The notes under the pieces were generated by a model, which did no database searches, was not told the DNA's origin, and was given only the letters and a program-made list of their open reading frames with translations. A stretch of 64,000 nt of DNA from Amaricoccus solimangrovi. GTDB taxonomy: Bacteria; Pseudomonadota; Alphaproteobacteria; Rhodobacterales; Rhodobacteraceae. The stretch spans positions 1 through 64,000 of the forward strand of contig NZ_VFRP01000019.1 in assembly GCF_006385685.1 (NCBI RefSeq), written 5' to 3'. Both the position numbers and the translations under genes were made by a program. Positions 33,733 through 43,045 of the stretch are shown one piece after another (position 1 is the stretch's first letter; each line of letters starts with the position of its first letter).

Positions 33733-34557
33733 TCAATGCGCGGCGTAGTTGCCGCCGCCCCAGATGTAGACCGCGGCGAAGAGGAACAGCCACACCACGT
33801 CGACGAAGTGCCAGTACCAGGCCGCCGCCTCGAAGCCCACGTGCTGGTCCTGGGTGAACTGGCCCGCGTAGACCCGCGCGAGGCAGACCGCGAGGAAGAT
33901 CGTGCCGACGAGCACATGGAAGCCGTGGAAGCCCGTCGCCATGAAGAAGTTCGCGCCGTAGATGTTGCCGGCGAAGGAGAATTCCGCGTGGCTGTACTCG
34001 TAGATCTGGAAGGTCGTGAACAGCACGCCGAGCAGGATCGCGAGCCAGAGCCCGTATTTCATCTGCTCGCGGTCGTTCTCCTCGGCGATCGCATGGTGCG
34101 CCCAGGTCGCCGCGCAGCCCGAACAGAGCAGGATCAGCGTGTTGATGAGCGGCAGGTGCCACGGATTGAAGGTCTCGATCCCCGCCGGCGGCCAGACCCC
34201 GGGCGTGACGCTCACGCCCTCGATCGTGCCCATCGGGTACATCGCATGCTTGAAGAAGGACCAGAACCAGGCCGAGAAGAACATGATCTCGGAGACGATG
34301 AAGAGCACCACGCCGTAGCGCAGGCCGATCCGGACCACCGGCGTGTGATCGCCGATCTCGCCCTCGGCGATCACGTCGGCCCACCAGGCATACATCGTGT
34401 AGAGCACCATCAGCAGCCCGATGAGCCCGATCCACGGCCCGTGGTCGTGGAAGTACAGCACCGCGCCGAGCAGCATGACGAAGGCGCCGACCGCGCCCAT
34501 GAAGGGCCAGACGCTCGGTGGGAGGATATGGTAGTCGTGGTTCTTGTGGCCGGCCAT
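33733..34557 (-). CDS. coxC: Cytochrome c oxidase subunit III
   Basis: A 274-residue, seven-helix subunit III of the aa3-type oxidase. It starts [18 protein letters not shown] and contains [17 protein letters not shown] and the C-terminal VHFVDVVWL-type segment ([14 protein letters not shown]), all conserved in the family. It stabilises the oxygen-reducing core in the inner membrane. It lies between ctaG and surf1. Subunit I is not encoded in the window, as in other Rhodobacterales where it lies elsewhere. Confidence 0.97.
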   Translation of the reverse strand: MAGHKNHDYHILPPSVWPFMGAVGAFVMLLGAVLYFHDHGPWIGLIGLLMVLYTMYAWWADVIAEGEIGDHTPVVRIGLRYGVVLFIVSEIMFFSAWFWSFFKHAMYPMGTIEGVSVTPGVWPPAGIETFNPWHLPLINTLILLCSGCAATWAHHAIAEENDREQMKYGLWLAILLGVLFTTFQIYEYSHAEFSFAGNIYGANFFMATGFHGFHVLVGTIFLAVCLARVYAGQFTQDQHVGFEAAAWYWHFVDVVWLFLFAAVYIWGGGNYAAH

Positions 34558-34569
34558 CTCGGCGTCCTT

Positions 34570-35211
34570 CTACTGTTCGAGCGTCTGGTCGGAAGCCGCC
34601 CCTGGCCCGACGGCGAGGCGGGTGGCCGGCGACGCGCCGGCGGAATCCTGATCGGCGCCGACCGCGCGCTCCTCCTCCGGAACCTCGGTCGGGAACATCG
34701 TGTAGGAGAGGGTGATCGCCTTCAGCTGCGAGGCATCGGCGTCCTTCACGATCTCGGGATCGACGAAGAAGCTGACCGGCATGTCCACCCGCTCGCCCGG
34801 CTTCAGAACCTGGAGGTTGAAGCAGAAACAGGCGATCTTGTCGAAGAACTTGCCGGCGTTGTCCGGGGTGACATTATAGGCCGCCTGCCCGGCGGTGACG
34901 TGGTCGGTCGGGTTGTAGGCCTCGAAGAAGGCGAGTCCGGTCTCGCCGACGCGGACCTTCATCTCCATCTGCTTCGGCCGGAACTTCCACGGCATGTCCT
35001 TCGCCACGTTGGCGTCGAAACGCACGATGATCTCGCGGTCGAGCACGTCCTTCGGCGCCTGCGTCGCGACCGAGGTCGTGCCGCCGTAGCCGGTGGTCCG
35101 GCAGAACCAGCTGTAGAAGGGAACCGCCGCGAAGCTGAGGCTCACCATCACCGCGACCACGGCGAAGAGGCGGAGCGCGAGGCGGCTGTTCCTGTCGGCG
35201 CCGAATGCCAT
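34570..35211 (-). CDS. ctaG: Cytochrome c oxidase assembly protein CtaG/Cox11
   Basis: A 213-residue copper chaperone that delivers CuB to subunit I. One N-terminal membrane helix (about residues 12-34) precedes a periplasmic domain with the copper motif CFCFNLQ (near 118-124), and earlier YSWFCRTTGYGGTT. The Cys-Phe-Cys pair is intact. The last 35 residues after VPEEERAVGADQ are low-complexity. It starts 3 bases after the small CoxF-like gene. Confidence 0.96.
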   Translation of the reverse strand: MAFGADRNSRLALRLFAVVAVMVSLSFAAVPFYSWFCRTTGYGGTTSVATQAPKDVLDREIIVRFDANVAKDMPWKFRPKQMEMKVRVGETGLAFFEAYNPTDHVTAGQAAYNVTPDNAGKFFDKIACFCFNLQVLKPGERVDMPVSFFVDPEIVKDADASQLKAITLSYTMFPTEVPEEERAVGADQDSAGASPATRLAVGPGAASDQTLEQ

Positions 35212-35214
35212 GGC

Positions 35215-35406
35215 TCAGTTCCCGCCTTCGGGCAGCAGCTGCGACCGGGGCGGCCCGGCCTCGGGATGGCCGATCGCCGCCCCCTCGCTGAGCTTGACCA
35301 CCGTCACCGCGAAGACCAGCGCGACGAAGGCCGCGAGCACCAGCCCGACGCCGAGGTTGCGGCTGCGCCGCCGGCCGTAGATCTCGTGACTGTCGGGCCG
35401 CATCAC
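35215..35406 (-). CDS. Small membrane protein of the cox operon (CoxF-like)
   Basis: A 63-residue protein with one membrane helix (about 20-40) after a basic N-terminus with HEIYGRRRSRNLGVGL. A short gene of this type sits between ctaB and ctaG in Rhodobacter and Paracoccus cox operons and is annotated as an assembly factor, though its role is poorly defined. It is tightly packed (10 bases after ctaB, 3 before ctaG). Confidence 0.8.
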   Translation of the reverse strand: MMRPDSHEIYGRRRSRNLGVGLVLAAFVALVFAVTVVKLSEGAAIGHPEAGPPRSQLLPEGGN

Positions 35407-35416
35407 CCCGCCCTCC

Positions 35417-36376
35417 TCAGAACAGAACCGGCCAGCCGAGATGCGCGAGAACGCCCCCGGCCCGCAGCCCGGCCTCGGCGAGGAACAGGCAGAAATGCAG
35501 GAACAGATAGACGATCGAGAGGCCGAAGAACCGCTTCTCGACGATGTGGTGGTCGGCCTCCGCCGCCGCCTCCTCCCGGCGCCAGATCCGCCAGGCCCCG
35601 CGCAGCAGCAGCGCGTTCAGCACCGCCGAGCCCGCGAGATAGACCGGACCGCCGATCGCGGTGAAGGCCGGCAGGATCGCCACGACGGCGAGGATCAGCG
35701 AATAGATCAGGATCTGGTCGCGCGTCGCGCGCGGCCCCGCGGTCACCGGCAGCATCGGCACGCCGGCCTTGGCGTAGTCGTCGTTGCGAAACAGCGCCAG
35801 CGCCCAGAAATGCGGCGGGGTCCAGAGGAAGATCAGCAGGAACATGAGCGCGCTCTCGAGCGAGGCGCCCCCGGTCGCCACCGCCCAGCCGATCATCGGC
35901 GGGAAGGCCCCGGCCGCGCCGCCGATGACGATGTTCTGCGGCGTCCAGCGCTTCAGCCACATCGAGTAGACGACCACGTAGAAGAAGATCGTGAAGGCGA
36001 GCAGCCCGGCCGCGAAATGGTTCGCGAAGAGGTCGAGCATCACCACAGAGAAGACGGAGAGCGTGAGCCCGATCGCCAGCGCCTCGTCCCGGCCGACGCG
36101 GCCCGAGGGGATCGGCCGCCCCTTGGTGCGGCGCATCACCGCGTCGATGTCCCAGTCCCACCACATGTTGAGCGCGCCCGAGGCCCCGGCCCCGACGGCG
36201 ACGCAGATGATCGCGGCGAGCGCGACGACCGGATGGACCGGAACCGGCGCGCAGATGAGCCCGACGGCGGCGGTGAAGATCACCAGCCGCATCACCCGGG
36301 GCTTCAGCAGCTCGACATAGTCGCCGAACTGCGCCTCCCGGGGCGGAGCATTCTCGATCCAGCCCGTTTCGCTCAT
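35417..36376 (-). CDS. ctaB: Protoheme IX farnesyltransferase (heme O synthase)
   Basis: A 319-residue UbiA-family prenyltransferase that makes heme O from protoheme, the precursor of heme a. About nine membrane helices are visible. The catalytic loops are NMWWDWDIDAVMRRTKGRPIPSGRV (Asp-rich, residues about 80-104) and the second KRWTPQNIVIGGAAGAFPPMIGW. The frame is open further upstream, but MSETGWIENAPP with an upstream GGGGAGA is the better start. It follows coxB by 43 bases. Confidence 0.96.
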   Translation of the reverse strand: MSETGWIENAPPREAQFGDYVELLKPRVMRLVIFTAAVGLICAPVPVHPVVALAAIICVAVGAGASGALNMWWDWDIDAVMRRTKGRPIPSGRVGRDEALAIGLTLSVFSVVMLDLFANHFAAGLLAFTIFFYVVVYSMWLKRWTPQNIVIGGAAGAFPPMIGWAVATGGASLESALMFLLIFLWTPPHFWALALFRNDDYAKAGVPMLPVTAGPRATRDQILIYSLILAVVAILPAFTAIGGPVYLAGSAVLNALLLRGAWRIWRREEAAAEADHHIVEKRFFGLSIVYLFLHFCLFLAEAGLRAGGVLAHLGWPVLF

Positions 36377-36419
36377 TCTCTCCCCGCTCGGCCCGAGGCC
36401 AGCGCCCCGCCCGGCCGCG

Positions 36420-37277
36420 TCAATTGGCCTGCGCCACCGGCGTCGGCGTGCCGCCATATTCGTTGATCGCCCAGTCGAGCCAGGACTTGTACTGCTCCGG
36501 CGTCACCACCTTGACCGTGATCGGCATGTAGCTGTGATCCTTGCCGCAGAGCTCCGAACACTGGCCGAAATAGACGCCGACCTTCTCCGCCCGGAACCAG
36601 GTCTCGTTGAGCCGGCCCGGCACCGCGTCCATCTTCACGCCGAAGGCCGGCATCGCCCAGGAATGGATCACGTCGGCGCCGGTCGTCAGCAGCCGCACGG
36701 TCGCATCGACCGGCACCACCACGGCGGTGTCGGTCGCGAGCAGGTAGAGATCGGGCGCGTAGCCGTAGGATTCGAGATCCTCCTTCGCGAGCAGCAGGCT
36801 GTCGAAGGAGAAGTCGTTCTCCGCGTAGGTGTAGTTCCAGTACCACTGGTTCCCGGTCGCCTTGATCGTCAGGTCCGGCGTCGGAACCTCGAGCTGCTTG
36901 AACAGGATCGGCAGCGAGAACGAGCCGATGATGATCAGGATCAGGACCGGTACGAGCGTCCAGGCGATCTCGATCTTGGTGTTGTGCGTGAAGGAGGCCG
37001 GCGTCGGATTGGCCTTGTGGTTGAACTTGACCACCACGATCGCGAGCAGCGCGACGACGAAGAGCACGATGAAGAGCATGATCCAGTGGAGCATGCCCGA
37101 CAGCCAGTGCATGTCGTGGGCGACGGGCGTGACGGCCGGCTGATAGTTCACGCCGCCCGGCACCGGAGCGCCCACGACGGGCAGATCGGTGGGTTCCCCC
37201 GCGGTTTGCGCGAAGACCGCGCCTCCGGACATCAGCGTGGCAAGGCCGATCCAAAGGGCGATCCGTATCTGCTTCAT
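36420..37277 (-). CDS. coxB: Cytochrome c oxidase subunit II
   Basis: A 285-residue subunit II, which receives electrons from cytochrome c. A signal peptide (about 25 residues, ending VFA) is followed by two membrane helices, then the CuA domain. The CuA ligands are intact: CSELCGKDHSYM at 240-251 supplies Cys-Cys-His-Met, with a His near VIHSWAMP. The aromatic GNQWYWNYTY (near 147) is the electron-entry patch. It is the first gene of the leftward array and is divergent from tldD. Confidence 0.97.
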   Translation of the reverse strand: MKQIRIALWIGLATLMSGGAVFAQTAGEPTDLPVVGAPVPGGVNYQPAVTPVAHDMHWLSGMLHWIMLFIVLFVVALLAIVVVKFNHKANPTPASFTHNTKIEIAWTLVPVLILIIIGSFSLPILFKQLEVPTPDLTIKATGNQWYWNYTYAENDFSFDSLLLAKEDLESYGYAPDLYLLATDTAVVVPVDATVRLLTTGADVIHSWAMPAFGVKMDAVPGRLNETWFRAEKVGVYFGQCSELCGKDHSYMPITVKVVTPEQYKSWLDWAINEYGGTPTPVAQAN

Positions 37278-37335
37278 GGCTTGTCCGTCCCCGTACGGCC
37301 GTTGCATCCGCGTCCCGGGACAGCTGCGAGCCGTG

Positions 37336-37365
37336 TTGTAACCGAATACGGATGAACCATATTAA
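37336..37365 (+). promoter_or_regulatory. Candidate promoter of tldD
   Basis: TTGTAA (37336-37341), 18 bases, TATTAA (37360-37365), in an AT-rich patch 78 bases before the tldD start. The patch lies between divergent coxB and tldD and probably also holds the coxB promoter on the other strand, for which I see no good match. Confidence 0.45.
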
Positions 37366-37442
37366 GGCCGCGAGAACAAGACGCGCCTTTGGTCCTATTG
37401 CCTCCGGCGCGCGCCGCTCGCGAAGCCAGAGGAGGCAAGACC

Positions 37443-38864
37443 ATGCCCGCGACCCCCCGTTTCAGGCCTTTCGAGACGCATCTGGACGAGGGTCTGGCGC
37501 TCGCCGAGCTGCGGCTGACGGTCGCGGGCGCCGATGACGGCGAGCTTTTCCTCGAGCGCCGCCGCGGCGAGGCGCTTCTCTTCGACGACGGGCGGCTCAG
37601 GACCGCGAGCTATGACGCGGCCGAGGGATTCGGCCTGCGCGCGGTGCGGGGCGAGACCGTCGGCTACGCCCATTCGACCGAGATCTCCGAGGCCGCCCTC
37701 GCCCGCGCCGGCGAAACGGCGCGGCTCGCCGTCGGCGCCGGGGGCGGGGTGCTCGCCGCGCCGCCGAAGGCGACCAACCAGCGCCTCTATACCGACCACG
37801 ACCCGTTCGACGACGCGGCCTTCGCCGTGAAGGTCGAGATGCTGCGCGAGATCGACGCCTATGTGCGCGAACTCGACCCCGGCGTCGCGCAGGTGACCGC
37901 GAGCCTCGCCGCCTCGATGCAGGAGATCGAGATCCTGCGCCCCGAAGGCGGCCGGCTCGCCGAGGCGCGGCCGATGGTCCGGCTCAACATCTCCGTCATC
38001 GTCGAGGAGAACGGCCGGCGCGAATCGGGCAGCGCGGGCGGCGGCGGCCGCTACGGGCTCGCGCCGCTCATGGGCACCGACCACTGGAAGGCGGTGGCGC
38101 GCGAGGCGCTCAGGGTCGCGAAGGTGAACCTGCGCGCGGAACCCGCGCCCGCGGGCGTGATGGACGTGGTGCTCGGCCCCGGCTGGCCCGGCATCCTGCT
38201 CCACGAGGCGATCGGCCACGGGCTGGAGGGCGATTTCAACCGGAAGCGGACCTCGGCCTTCGCGGGCCTGATGGGCGAGCGGATCGCCGCGCCGGGCGTG
38301 ACGGTGGTGGACGACGGCACGATTCCCGACCGCCGCGGCTCCATCTCCTTCGACGACGAGGGCACGCCCTCGGGCCGGACCGTGCTGATCGAGGACGGCA
38401 TTCTCGTCGGCTACATGCAGGACCGGCAGAACGCCCGGCTGATGGGGGTGGCGGCGACCGGGAACGGCCGGCGGGAGAGCTTCGCCCACGCGCCGATGCC
38501 CCGGATGACCAACACGATCATGCTCGGCGGCGACACCGATCCGGCGGATCTGCTCGCCGGGCTCCGGGACGGGATCTACGCCGTCGGCTTCGGCGGCGGG
38601 CAGGTCGACATCACCAACGGCAAGTTCGTCTTCTCCTGCACCGAGGCCTATCGCGTGAAGGACGGCAAGGTCGGCGCCCCGGTCAAGGGCGCGACGCTGA
38701 TCGGCGACGGCGCGACCGCGCTCCGCCACATCCGGGGGATCGGCAACGACATGGCGCTCGACCCCGGGATGGGCAACTGCGGCAAGAACGGGCAGTGGGT
38801 GCCGGTCGGCGTCGGCCAGCCCACGCTGCTCATCGGCGGGCTGACCGTGGGCGGCAGCGCCTGA
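37443..38864 (+). CDS. tldD: Metalloprotease TldD
   Basis: A 473-residue TldD of normal length. With TldE it forms a zinc protease that trims peptides, including microcin and PQQ-like precursors in other species. The zinc motif HEAIGHGLEGD (near 254-264) has the HExxxH pattern, and the C-terminal NGKFVFSCTEAYRVKDGKV and MGNCGKNGQWVPVGVGQP blocks are conserved. AGAGGAGG precedes the ATG. The stop codon directly abuts the topA stop codon on the other strand. No tldE gene is seen here. Confidence 0.96.
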   Translation: MPATPRFRPFETHLDEGLALAELRLTVAGADDGELFLERRRGEALLFDDGRLRTASYDAAEGFGLRAVRGETVGYAHSTEISEAALARAGETARLAVGAGGGVLAAPPKATNQRLYTDHDPFDDAAFAVKVEMLREIDAYVRELDPGVAQVTASLAASMQEIEILRPEGGRLAEARPMVRLNISVIVEENGRRESGSAGGGGRYGLAPLMGTDHWKAVAREALRVAKVNLRAEPAPAGVMDVVLGPGWPGILLHEAIGHGLEGDFNRKRTSAFAGLMGERIAAPGVTVVDDGTIPDRRGSISFDDEGTPSGRTVLIEDGILVGYMQDRQNARLMGVAATGNGRRESFAHAPMPRMTNTIMLGGDTDPADLLAGLRDGIYAVGFGGGQVDITNGKFVFSCTEAYRVKDGKVGAPVKGATLIGDGATALRHIRGIGNDMALDPGMGNCGKNGQWVPVGVGQPTLLIGGLTVGGSA

Positions 38865-41456
38865 TCACTCGCCCGAGGCGACCTTCTTCGGCCGGGCGGC
38901 CGCCTTCGGGGCGGCCTTCTTCGCCGGCGCCTTCTTCGCGGCGGTCTTGCGCGCGGCGGTCTTCTTCGCCGGGCGCTTCGCGGCGATGAGTTCCAGCGCC
39001 TGGTCGAGCGTCACCGCCTCGGGCGCGGTCTCCTTCGGGACGGTCGCGTTGACCTTCTCCCATTTGACATAAGGCCCGTAGCGCCCCTCGTAGAGGCCGA
39101 TCTCGCCGCCCTCGGGATGCTCGCCCAGCACCCGGATCGGCTTCACCGCCGCCCGGCCGCCGCCCCGCGCCGCCTTCTGCGCCAGAAGCTCCACCGCGCG
39201 GTTCATGCCGATGGTCAGGACCTCCTCGGGATCCTTGATGTTCGCATAGACCTTGCCGTGCTTCACATAGGGGCCGAAGCGGCCGATCGAGGCCTCGACC
39301 TTCTCGCCATCCTCCGGATGCATGCCGATCAGCCTCGGCAGCGACAGCATGTCGAGCGCGCGCCGAAGATCGACCGTGGAGGGATCCATCCCCTTCGGGA
39401 TCGAGGCGCGCTTCGGCTTCGGCGTCTCCTCGGTCACCTCGCCGAGCTGGACATAAAGCCCGTAGGGGCCGACGCGCAGCGAGACCGGCGTCCCGTCGTC
39501 GTCATAGCCGAGCAGCTTGCCGTCCGGCCCCGCCGCGTCGCCGCCCTCGACCTCGCCCGCGAGCGGCCGGGTATAGCGGCATTCGGGATAGTTCGAGCAG
39601 CCGATGAAGGCCCCGCCCGAACGCGCGGTGCGCAAGGAGAGCCGGCCCGTGCCGCAGGCCTTGCAGCGCCGCGGCTCGGGATCCTCGGGCGTCACCGGGA
39701 AGAGATGCGGCTCCAGCACCTCGTTGATCTTCTCGAGCACGTCGGTGATGCGCAGTTCCGCCGTCTCGCCCAGCGCGGCGGAGAAATCCTTCCAGAACCG
39801 CGCCAGCAGCGCCTTCCAGTCCTCGGCGCCGGTGGTGACCTTGTCGAGATCCTCCTCGAGGTCGGCGGTGAAGTTGTAGTCGAGATAGCGGCCGAAATAG
39901 CTCTCGAGGAAGGCCGTCACCAGCCGCCCCTTGTCGCGGGGCAGCAGCCGGTTCTTGTCCTTCCAGACGTAGTCGCGCTCCTGGATCGTCGAGACGATCG
40001 AGGCATAGGTCGAGGGCCGGCCGATGCCGAGCTCCTCCATCCGCTTCACCAGCGTCGCCTCGGTATAGCGCGGCGGGGCCTGGGTGAAATGCTGTTCCGG
40101 CGTCACCCGGCGCTTGTCGGCGGGCTCGCCCGCGACGATCCGGGGCAGCCGGCCGCCGTCCTCGTCGTCGACGAGCTCGAAATCCTCGTCGTCGCGGCCT
40201 TCGGTATAGACCTTCAGGAAACCGTCGAAGGTGACCACCTGACCGGTCGCGCGGAGCCCCACGGCCTGATCGGCGGAGGTGACTTCGATCACGGTCCGCT
40301 CGAACCGCGCCGCCTCCATCTGGCTCGCGAGCGATCGCTTCCAGATCAGGTCGTAGAGCCGCGCCTGATCGGATTCGAGCCGGAGCTTCTCCGGGCTCGC
40401 GCCCATGTCGGTCGGCCGGATGCACTCATGCGCTTCCTGCGCGTTCTTGGCCTTGTTCTTGTACATGCGCGGGCTCTTCGGCACGTAATCCGCGCCGTAG
40501 CGCCGCCCGATCTCCTCGCGCGCGGCCATCACCGCCTCGGGCGCCATGTCGATGCCGTCGGTCCGCATGTAGGTGATGTGCCCGGCCTCGTAGAGCCTTT
40601 GCGCCGCGTTCATCGTCTGCCGCGCGCCGAAGCCGAACTTGCGGCTCGCCTCCTGCTGCAGCGTCGAGGTCATGAAGGGCGCGGCCGGGTTGCGGCTCGC
40701 GGGCTTCGATTCGACCGAGCCCACGGCGAGGTCGCGCCCGTTGATCTCGGCGACCGCGCGGCTCGCCGCCGCCTCGTCCCCGAGATCGAACTTGTCGAGC
40801 TTCTTGCCGTCGAGCGTGACGAGCCGCGCCTCGAACGCGTCGCCGCGCGGCGTGCCGAGCAGCGCCTTCACGCTCCAGTATTCGCGGGCCCTGAAGGCCT
40901 CGATCTCCATCTCGCGCTCCACGATGAGCCTGAGCGCGACCGACTGCACCCGGCCCGCCGATTTCGCGCCGGGGAGCTTGCGCCAGAGCACCGGCGAGAG
41001 GCGGAAGCCCACGAGATAATCGAGCGCGCGCCGCGCGAGATAGGCCTCGACCAGTTCCATGTCGATCTGGCGCGGATTTTCCATCGCCGTCGTCACCGCG
41101 TTCTTCGTGATCGCATTGAAGACGACGCGCTCGACCTCGGTATCCTTCCGGATCGCCTTGCGCTTGGTCAGCGCCTCCAGCAGGTGCCAGGAGATCGCCT
41201 CGCCCTCGCGGTCGGGGTCGGTGGCGAGGATGAGCTTGTCGTCGTCCTTCAATGCCTCCGCGATCGCGCGGACGTGCTTCTGGCTGTCGGAGGCGACTTC
41301 CCACTTCATCTCGAAGTCGTGGTCCGGATCGACCGACCCGTCCTTGGGCGGCAGATCGCGCACATGTCCGTAGGAGGCGAGGACGATATAGTCCTGCCCG
41401 AGATACTTGTTGATGGTCTTCGCCTTGGCGGGCGACTCGACGACGACTACGGCCAT
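38865..41456 (-). CDS. topA: DNA topoisomerase I
   Basis: An 863-residue type IA topoisomerase that relaxes negative supercoils. The Toprim domain opens VVVVESPAKAKTINKYLG and has LATDPDREGEAISWHL; the active-site tyrosine lies in GHITYMRTDGIDM (near 297). One C4 zinc finger follows (CKACGTGRL and CSNYPECRY, about 600-640), then three repeated C-terminal beta units with RxGPYGLYVQ / RFGPYVKHG / RYGPYVKWE. The last 40 residues are a Lys/Ala-rich basic tail, typical of alphaproteobacterial TopA. dprA, its usual upstream neighbour, is displaced by about 3.5 kb. Confidence 0.98.
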   Translation of the reverse strand: MAVVVVESPAKAKTINKYLGQDYIVLASYGHVRDLPPKDGSVDPDHDFEMKWEVASDSQKHVRAIAEALKDDDKLILATDPDREGEAISWHLLEALTKRKAIRKDTEVERVVFNAITKNAVTTAMENPRQIDMELVEAYLARRALDYLVGFRLSPVLWRKLPGAKSAGRVQSVALRLIVEREMEIEAFRAREYWSVKALLGTPRGDAFEARLVTLDGKKLDKFDLGDEAAASRAVAEINGRDLAVGSVESKPASRNPAAPFMTSTLQQEASRKFGFGARQTMNAAQRLYEAGHITYMRTDGIDMAPEAVMAAREEIGRRYGADYVPKSPRMYKNKAKNAQEAHECIRPTDMGASPEKLRLESDQARLYDLIWKRSLASQMEAARFERTVIEVTSADQAVGLRATGQVVTFDGFLKVYTEGRDDEDFELVDDEDGGRLPRIVAGEPADKRRVTPEQHFTQAPPRYTEATLVKRMEELGIGRPSTYASIVSTIQERDYVWKDKNRLLPRDKGRLVTAFLESYFGRYLDYNFTADLEEDLDKVTTGAEDWKALLARFWKDFSAALGETAELRITDVLEKINEVLEPHLFPVTPEDPEPRRCKACGTGRLSLRTARSGGAFIGCSNYPECRYTRPLAGEVEGGDAAGPDGKLLGYDDDGTPVSLRVGPYGLYVQLGEVTEETPKPKRASIPKGMDPSTVDLRRALDMLSLPRLIGMHPEDGEKVEASIGRFGPYVKHGKVYANIKDPEEVLTIGMNRAVELLAQKAARGGGRAAVKPIRVLGEHPEGGEIGLYEGRYGPYVKWEKVNATVPKETAPEAVTLDQALELIAAKRPAKKTAARKTAAKKAPAKKAAPKAAARPKKVASGE

Positions 41457-41589
41457 GCGCTACCCCTCGCGCGGGCCGTTGGGCCGGCGCCGCGACGGCG
41501 GCTTAAATGTGGCCCCGCCGCGGGCTTGTCAACATCGGCCCGCCGCCGCCCCGGGAGCGGGCGCCCCCGGAGGCGCCTTCCTCGCCCGC

Positions 41590-42849
41590 TCAGAGGATGA
41601 GATCCGCGGCCGTCGCGGAGCCCGCCGCGGTCGTGTCGTAGCTGATCTCGTAGGTTCCCGTGCCGCCCCAGTCCCGGGCCACGACATAATAGGTCCCGGT
41701 CGTCTCCGCCTCGTGCTCCAGGTGGGAATCGTAGGTCTCCCAGTCGTCGTTCTCGTCGATCAGGTTCCCCCCGGCGTCGCGGAGTTCCATGACGGGATCG
41801 TACAACGTGCCCGACCCGCTGTCCGCCCCACGCATGTCGAAGGCATAGGTCTCGCCCGCCGTGAGCGTCACGGCGAACCAGTCGGTGTCCTCCGGGGTGC
41901 CCAGAAATCCCGAGACGGTCTCGCCGGCCGCGAGCGGCGTCGCCGTCTCCGTCGTGTCGCCATGGTCGTCGACATAGACATCGGAGGTCATTGCCAGCGT
42001 GTATGTCCCGGTGGAGGTGGAATAGCTGGTGGCGGCCACGTAGTAGGTCGCGGTCTCCTGCGCGATGAAGACGAGATGCGCGTCGAGTCCCTCTCCGCCG
42101 TCGTCGTCGCCGTTGATCCAGTCCCCGTCCGCGTTGAGGAGATCCATATACGGATCGGCGTTCGTCCCGCCGCCACCGTCCACGCCGCTGAGGTCGATCG
42201 TGTAGAGCCGGCCCGCCTCGACATTGATCGCGAACCAGTCGGAGTCGGACGCGATTTCGATGTTGCCCTGAACCGGCGTGTCCTCCGCGAGGCTCCCGGC
42301 CCGGTCCGGGGAGGCGCCGTAATCATCGTCGTACCAGGTGATCTGGCTCATGATGTCGCCGGTGACGCCCACGAGCTTGATGTCATGGAAGCTCCCGCCG
42401 GCGTTCCACGTGATGTAGGTGTCGCCATTGGCCTGCCACACGGAGCCCTCGCCGCGCGACGGTTCCGCGCCGTAGCCTTCGTAGAGGCCGAGCAGGCCGA
42501 GCGGGCGCAGGTCGATCGTGTCCTCGGCGGAGAAGTCGAGAATCTCGTCCGCCTGCCCGATGGTGAAGTCGCCGGCATGCAGCGGGCCGAACCGGAAGAC
42601 GTCGTGGCCGGAGCCGCCCTGGAGCAGGTCATGGCCCGTCCCGCCGACCAGCGTGTCGTCGCCCCGCCCCCCGCGCAGTACGTCGTCGCCCGCGCCGCCG
42701 CGCAGCACGTCGTTCCCGTCGCCGCCAAGCAGGGTGTCGTCGCCCGCGTTGCCGCGCAGCGTGTCATCACCGCCGCGCCCGCGCAGCCAGTCGTCACCTC
42801 CCCTTCCGGAAATGAAATTGTCGTCATGGTCGCCGATAATGCGCGCCAT
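41590..42849 (-). CDS. Secreted RTX (calcium-binding) protein with two PPC domains
   Basis: A 419-residue acidic protein. It begins with a run of RTX nonapeptides (residues about 8-75, pattern GGxGDDxLx: GRGGDDWLRGRGGDDTLRGN and onward), which fold as a calcium-bound beta roll. A serralysin-like cap follows (HDVFRFGPL, then DEILDFSAEDTIDLRPLG). Two bacterial pre-peptidase C-terminal domains come next, each with the SDWFAINVEAG / TDWFAVTLTAGETY pattern (about 205-300 and 310-405). No catalytic domain and no Sec signal are present, so type I secretion is likely. ATG 42849 has GGAGGGGG in front; an in-frame ATG at 42861 lacks a ribosome binding site. RTX repeats usually lie at the C-terminus, so this order is unusual. 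Function is unknown; surface binding or adhesion is plausible. Confidence 0.8.
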   Translation of the reverse strand: MARIIGDHDDNFISGRGGDDWLRGRGGDDTLRGNAGDDTLLGGDGNDVLRGGAGDDVLRGGRGDDTLVGGTGHDLLQGGSGHDVFRFGPLHAGDFTIGQADEILDFSAEDTIDLRPLGLLGLYEGYGAEPSRGEGSVWQANGDTYITWNAGGSFHDIKLVGVTGDIMSQITWYDDDYGASPDRAGSLAEDTPVQGNIEIASDSDWFAINVEAGRLYTIDLSGVDGGGGTNADPYMDLLNADGDWINGDDDGGEGLDAHLVFIAQETATYYVAATSYSTSTGTYTLAMTSDVYVDDHGDTTETATPLAAGETVSGFLGTPEDTDWFAVTLTAGETYAFDMRGADSGSGTLYDPVMELRDAGGNLIDENDDWETYDSHLEHEAETTGTYYVVARDWGGTGTYEISYDTTAAGSATAADLIL

Positions 42850-42987
42850 GGCCCCCTCCATGTCGTAAAGCGGCCGCGGCCGCGCCCCACTGAAAACAGA
42901 GAATGCGATTCCAGCCCGCGCACCTAACGGCGCGACCGGACAATTACTTTCGCCAATTCGAAGATTGGGTGGCATTGACCCGACCTT

Positions 42988-43034
42988 TTGGCGGACGGCT
43001 CAATCGATAATGGTAAAATTTTATCATTCGCCAA
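42988..43034. promoter_or_regulatory. Operator-like nested dyad over the RTX promoter
   Basis: AATGGTAAAA (43009-43018) and TTTTATCATT (43019-43028) form a 20-bp near-palindrome with one mismatched pair, covering the -10 box. Outside it, TTGGCG (42988-42993) and CGCCAA (43029-43034) form a second, asymmetric inverted pair. The layout suggests repression by a dimeric regulator. No regulator gene is adjacent. Confidence 0.5.
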
Positions 43035-43045
43035 GAAGCAGTCAA
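43018..43045 (-). promoter_or_regulatory. Sigma-70 promoter of the RTX gene
   Basis: On the minus strand TTGACT (43045 to 43040), 16 bases, then TAAAAT (43023 to 43018). Both boxes are close to consensus. Transcription would begin near 43011 and leave a leader of about 160 bases before the RTX start codon. Confidence 0.65.
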
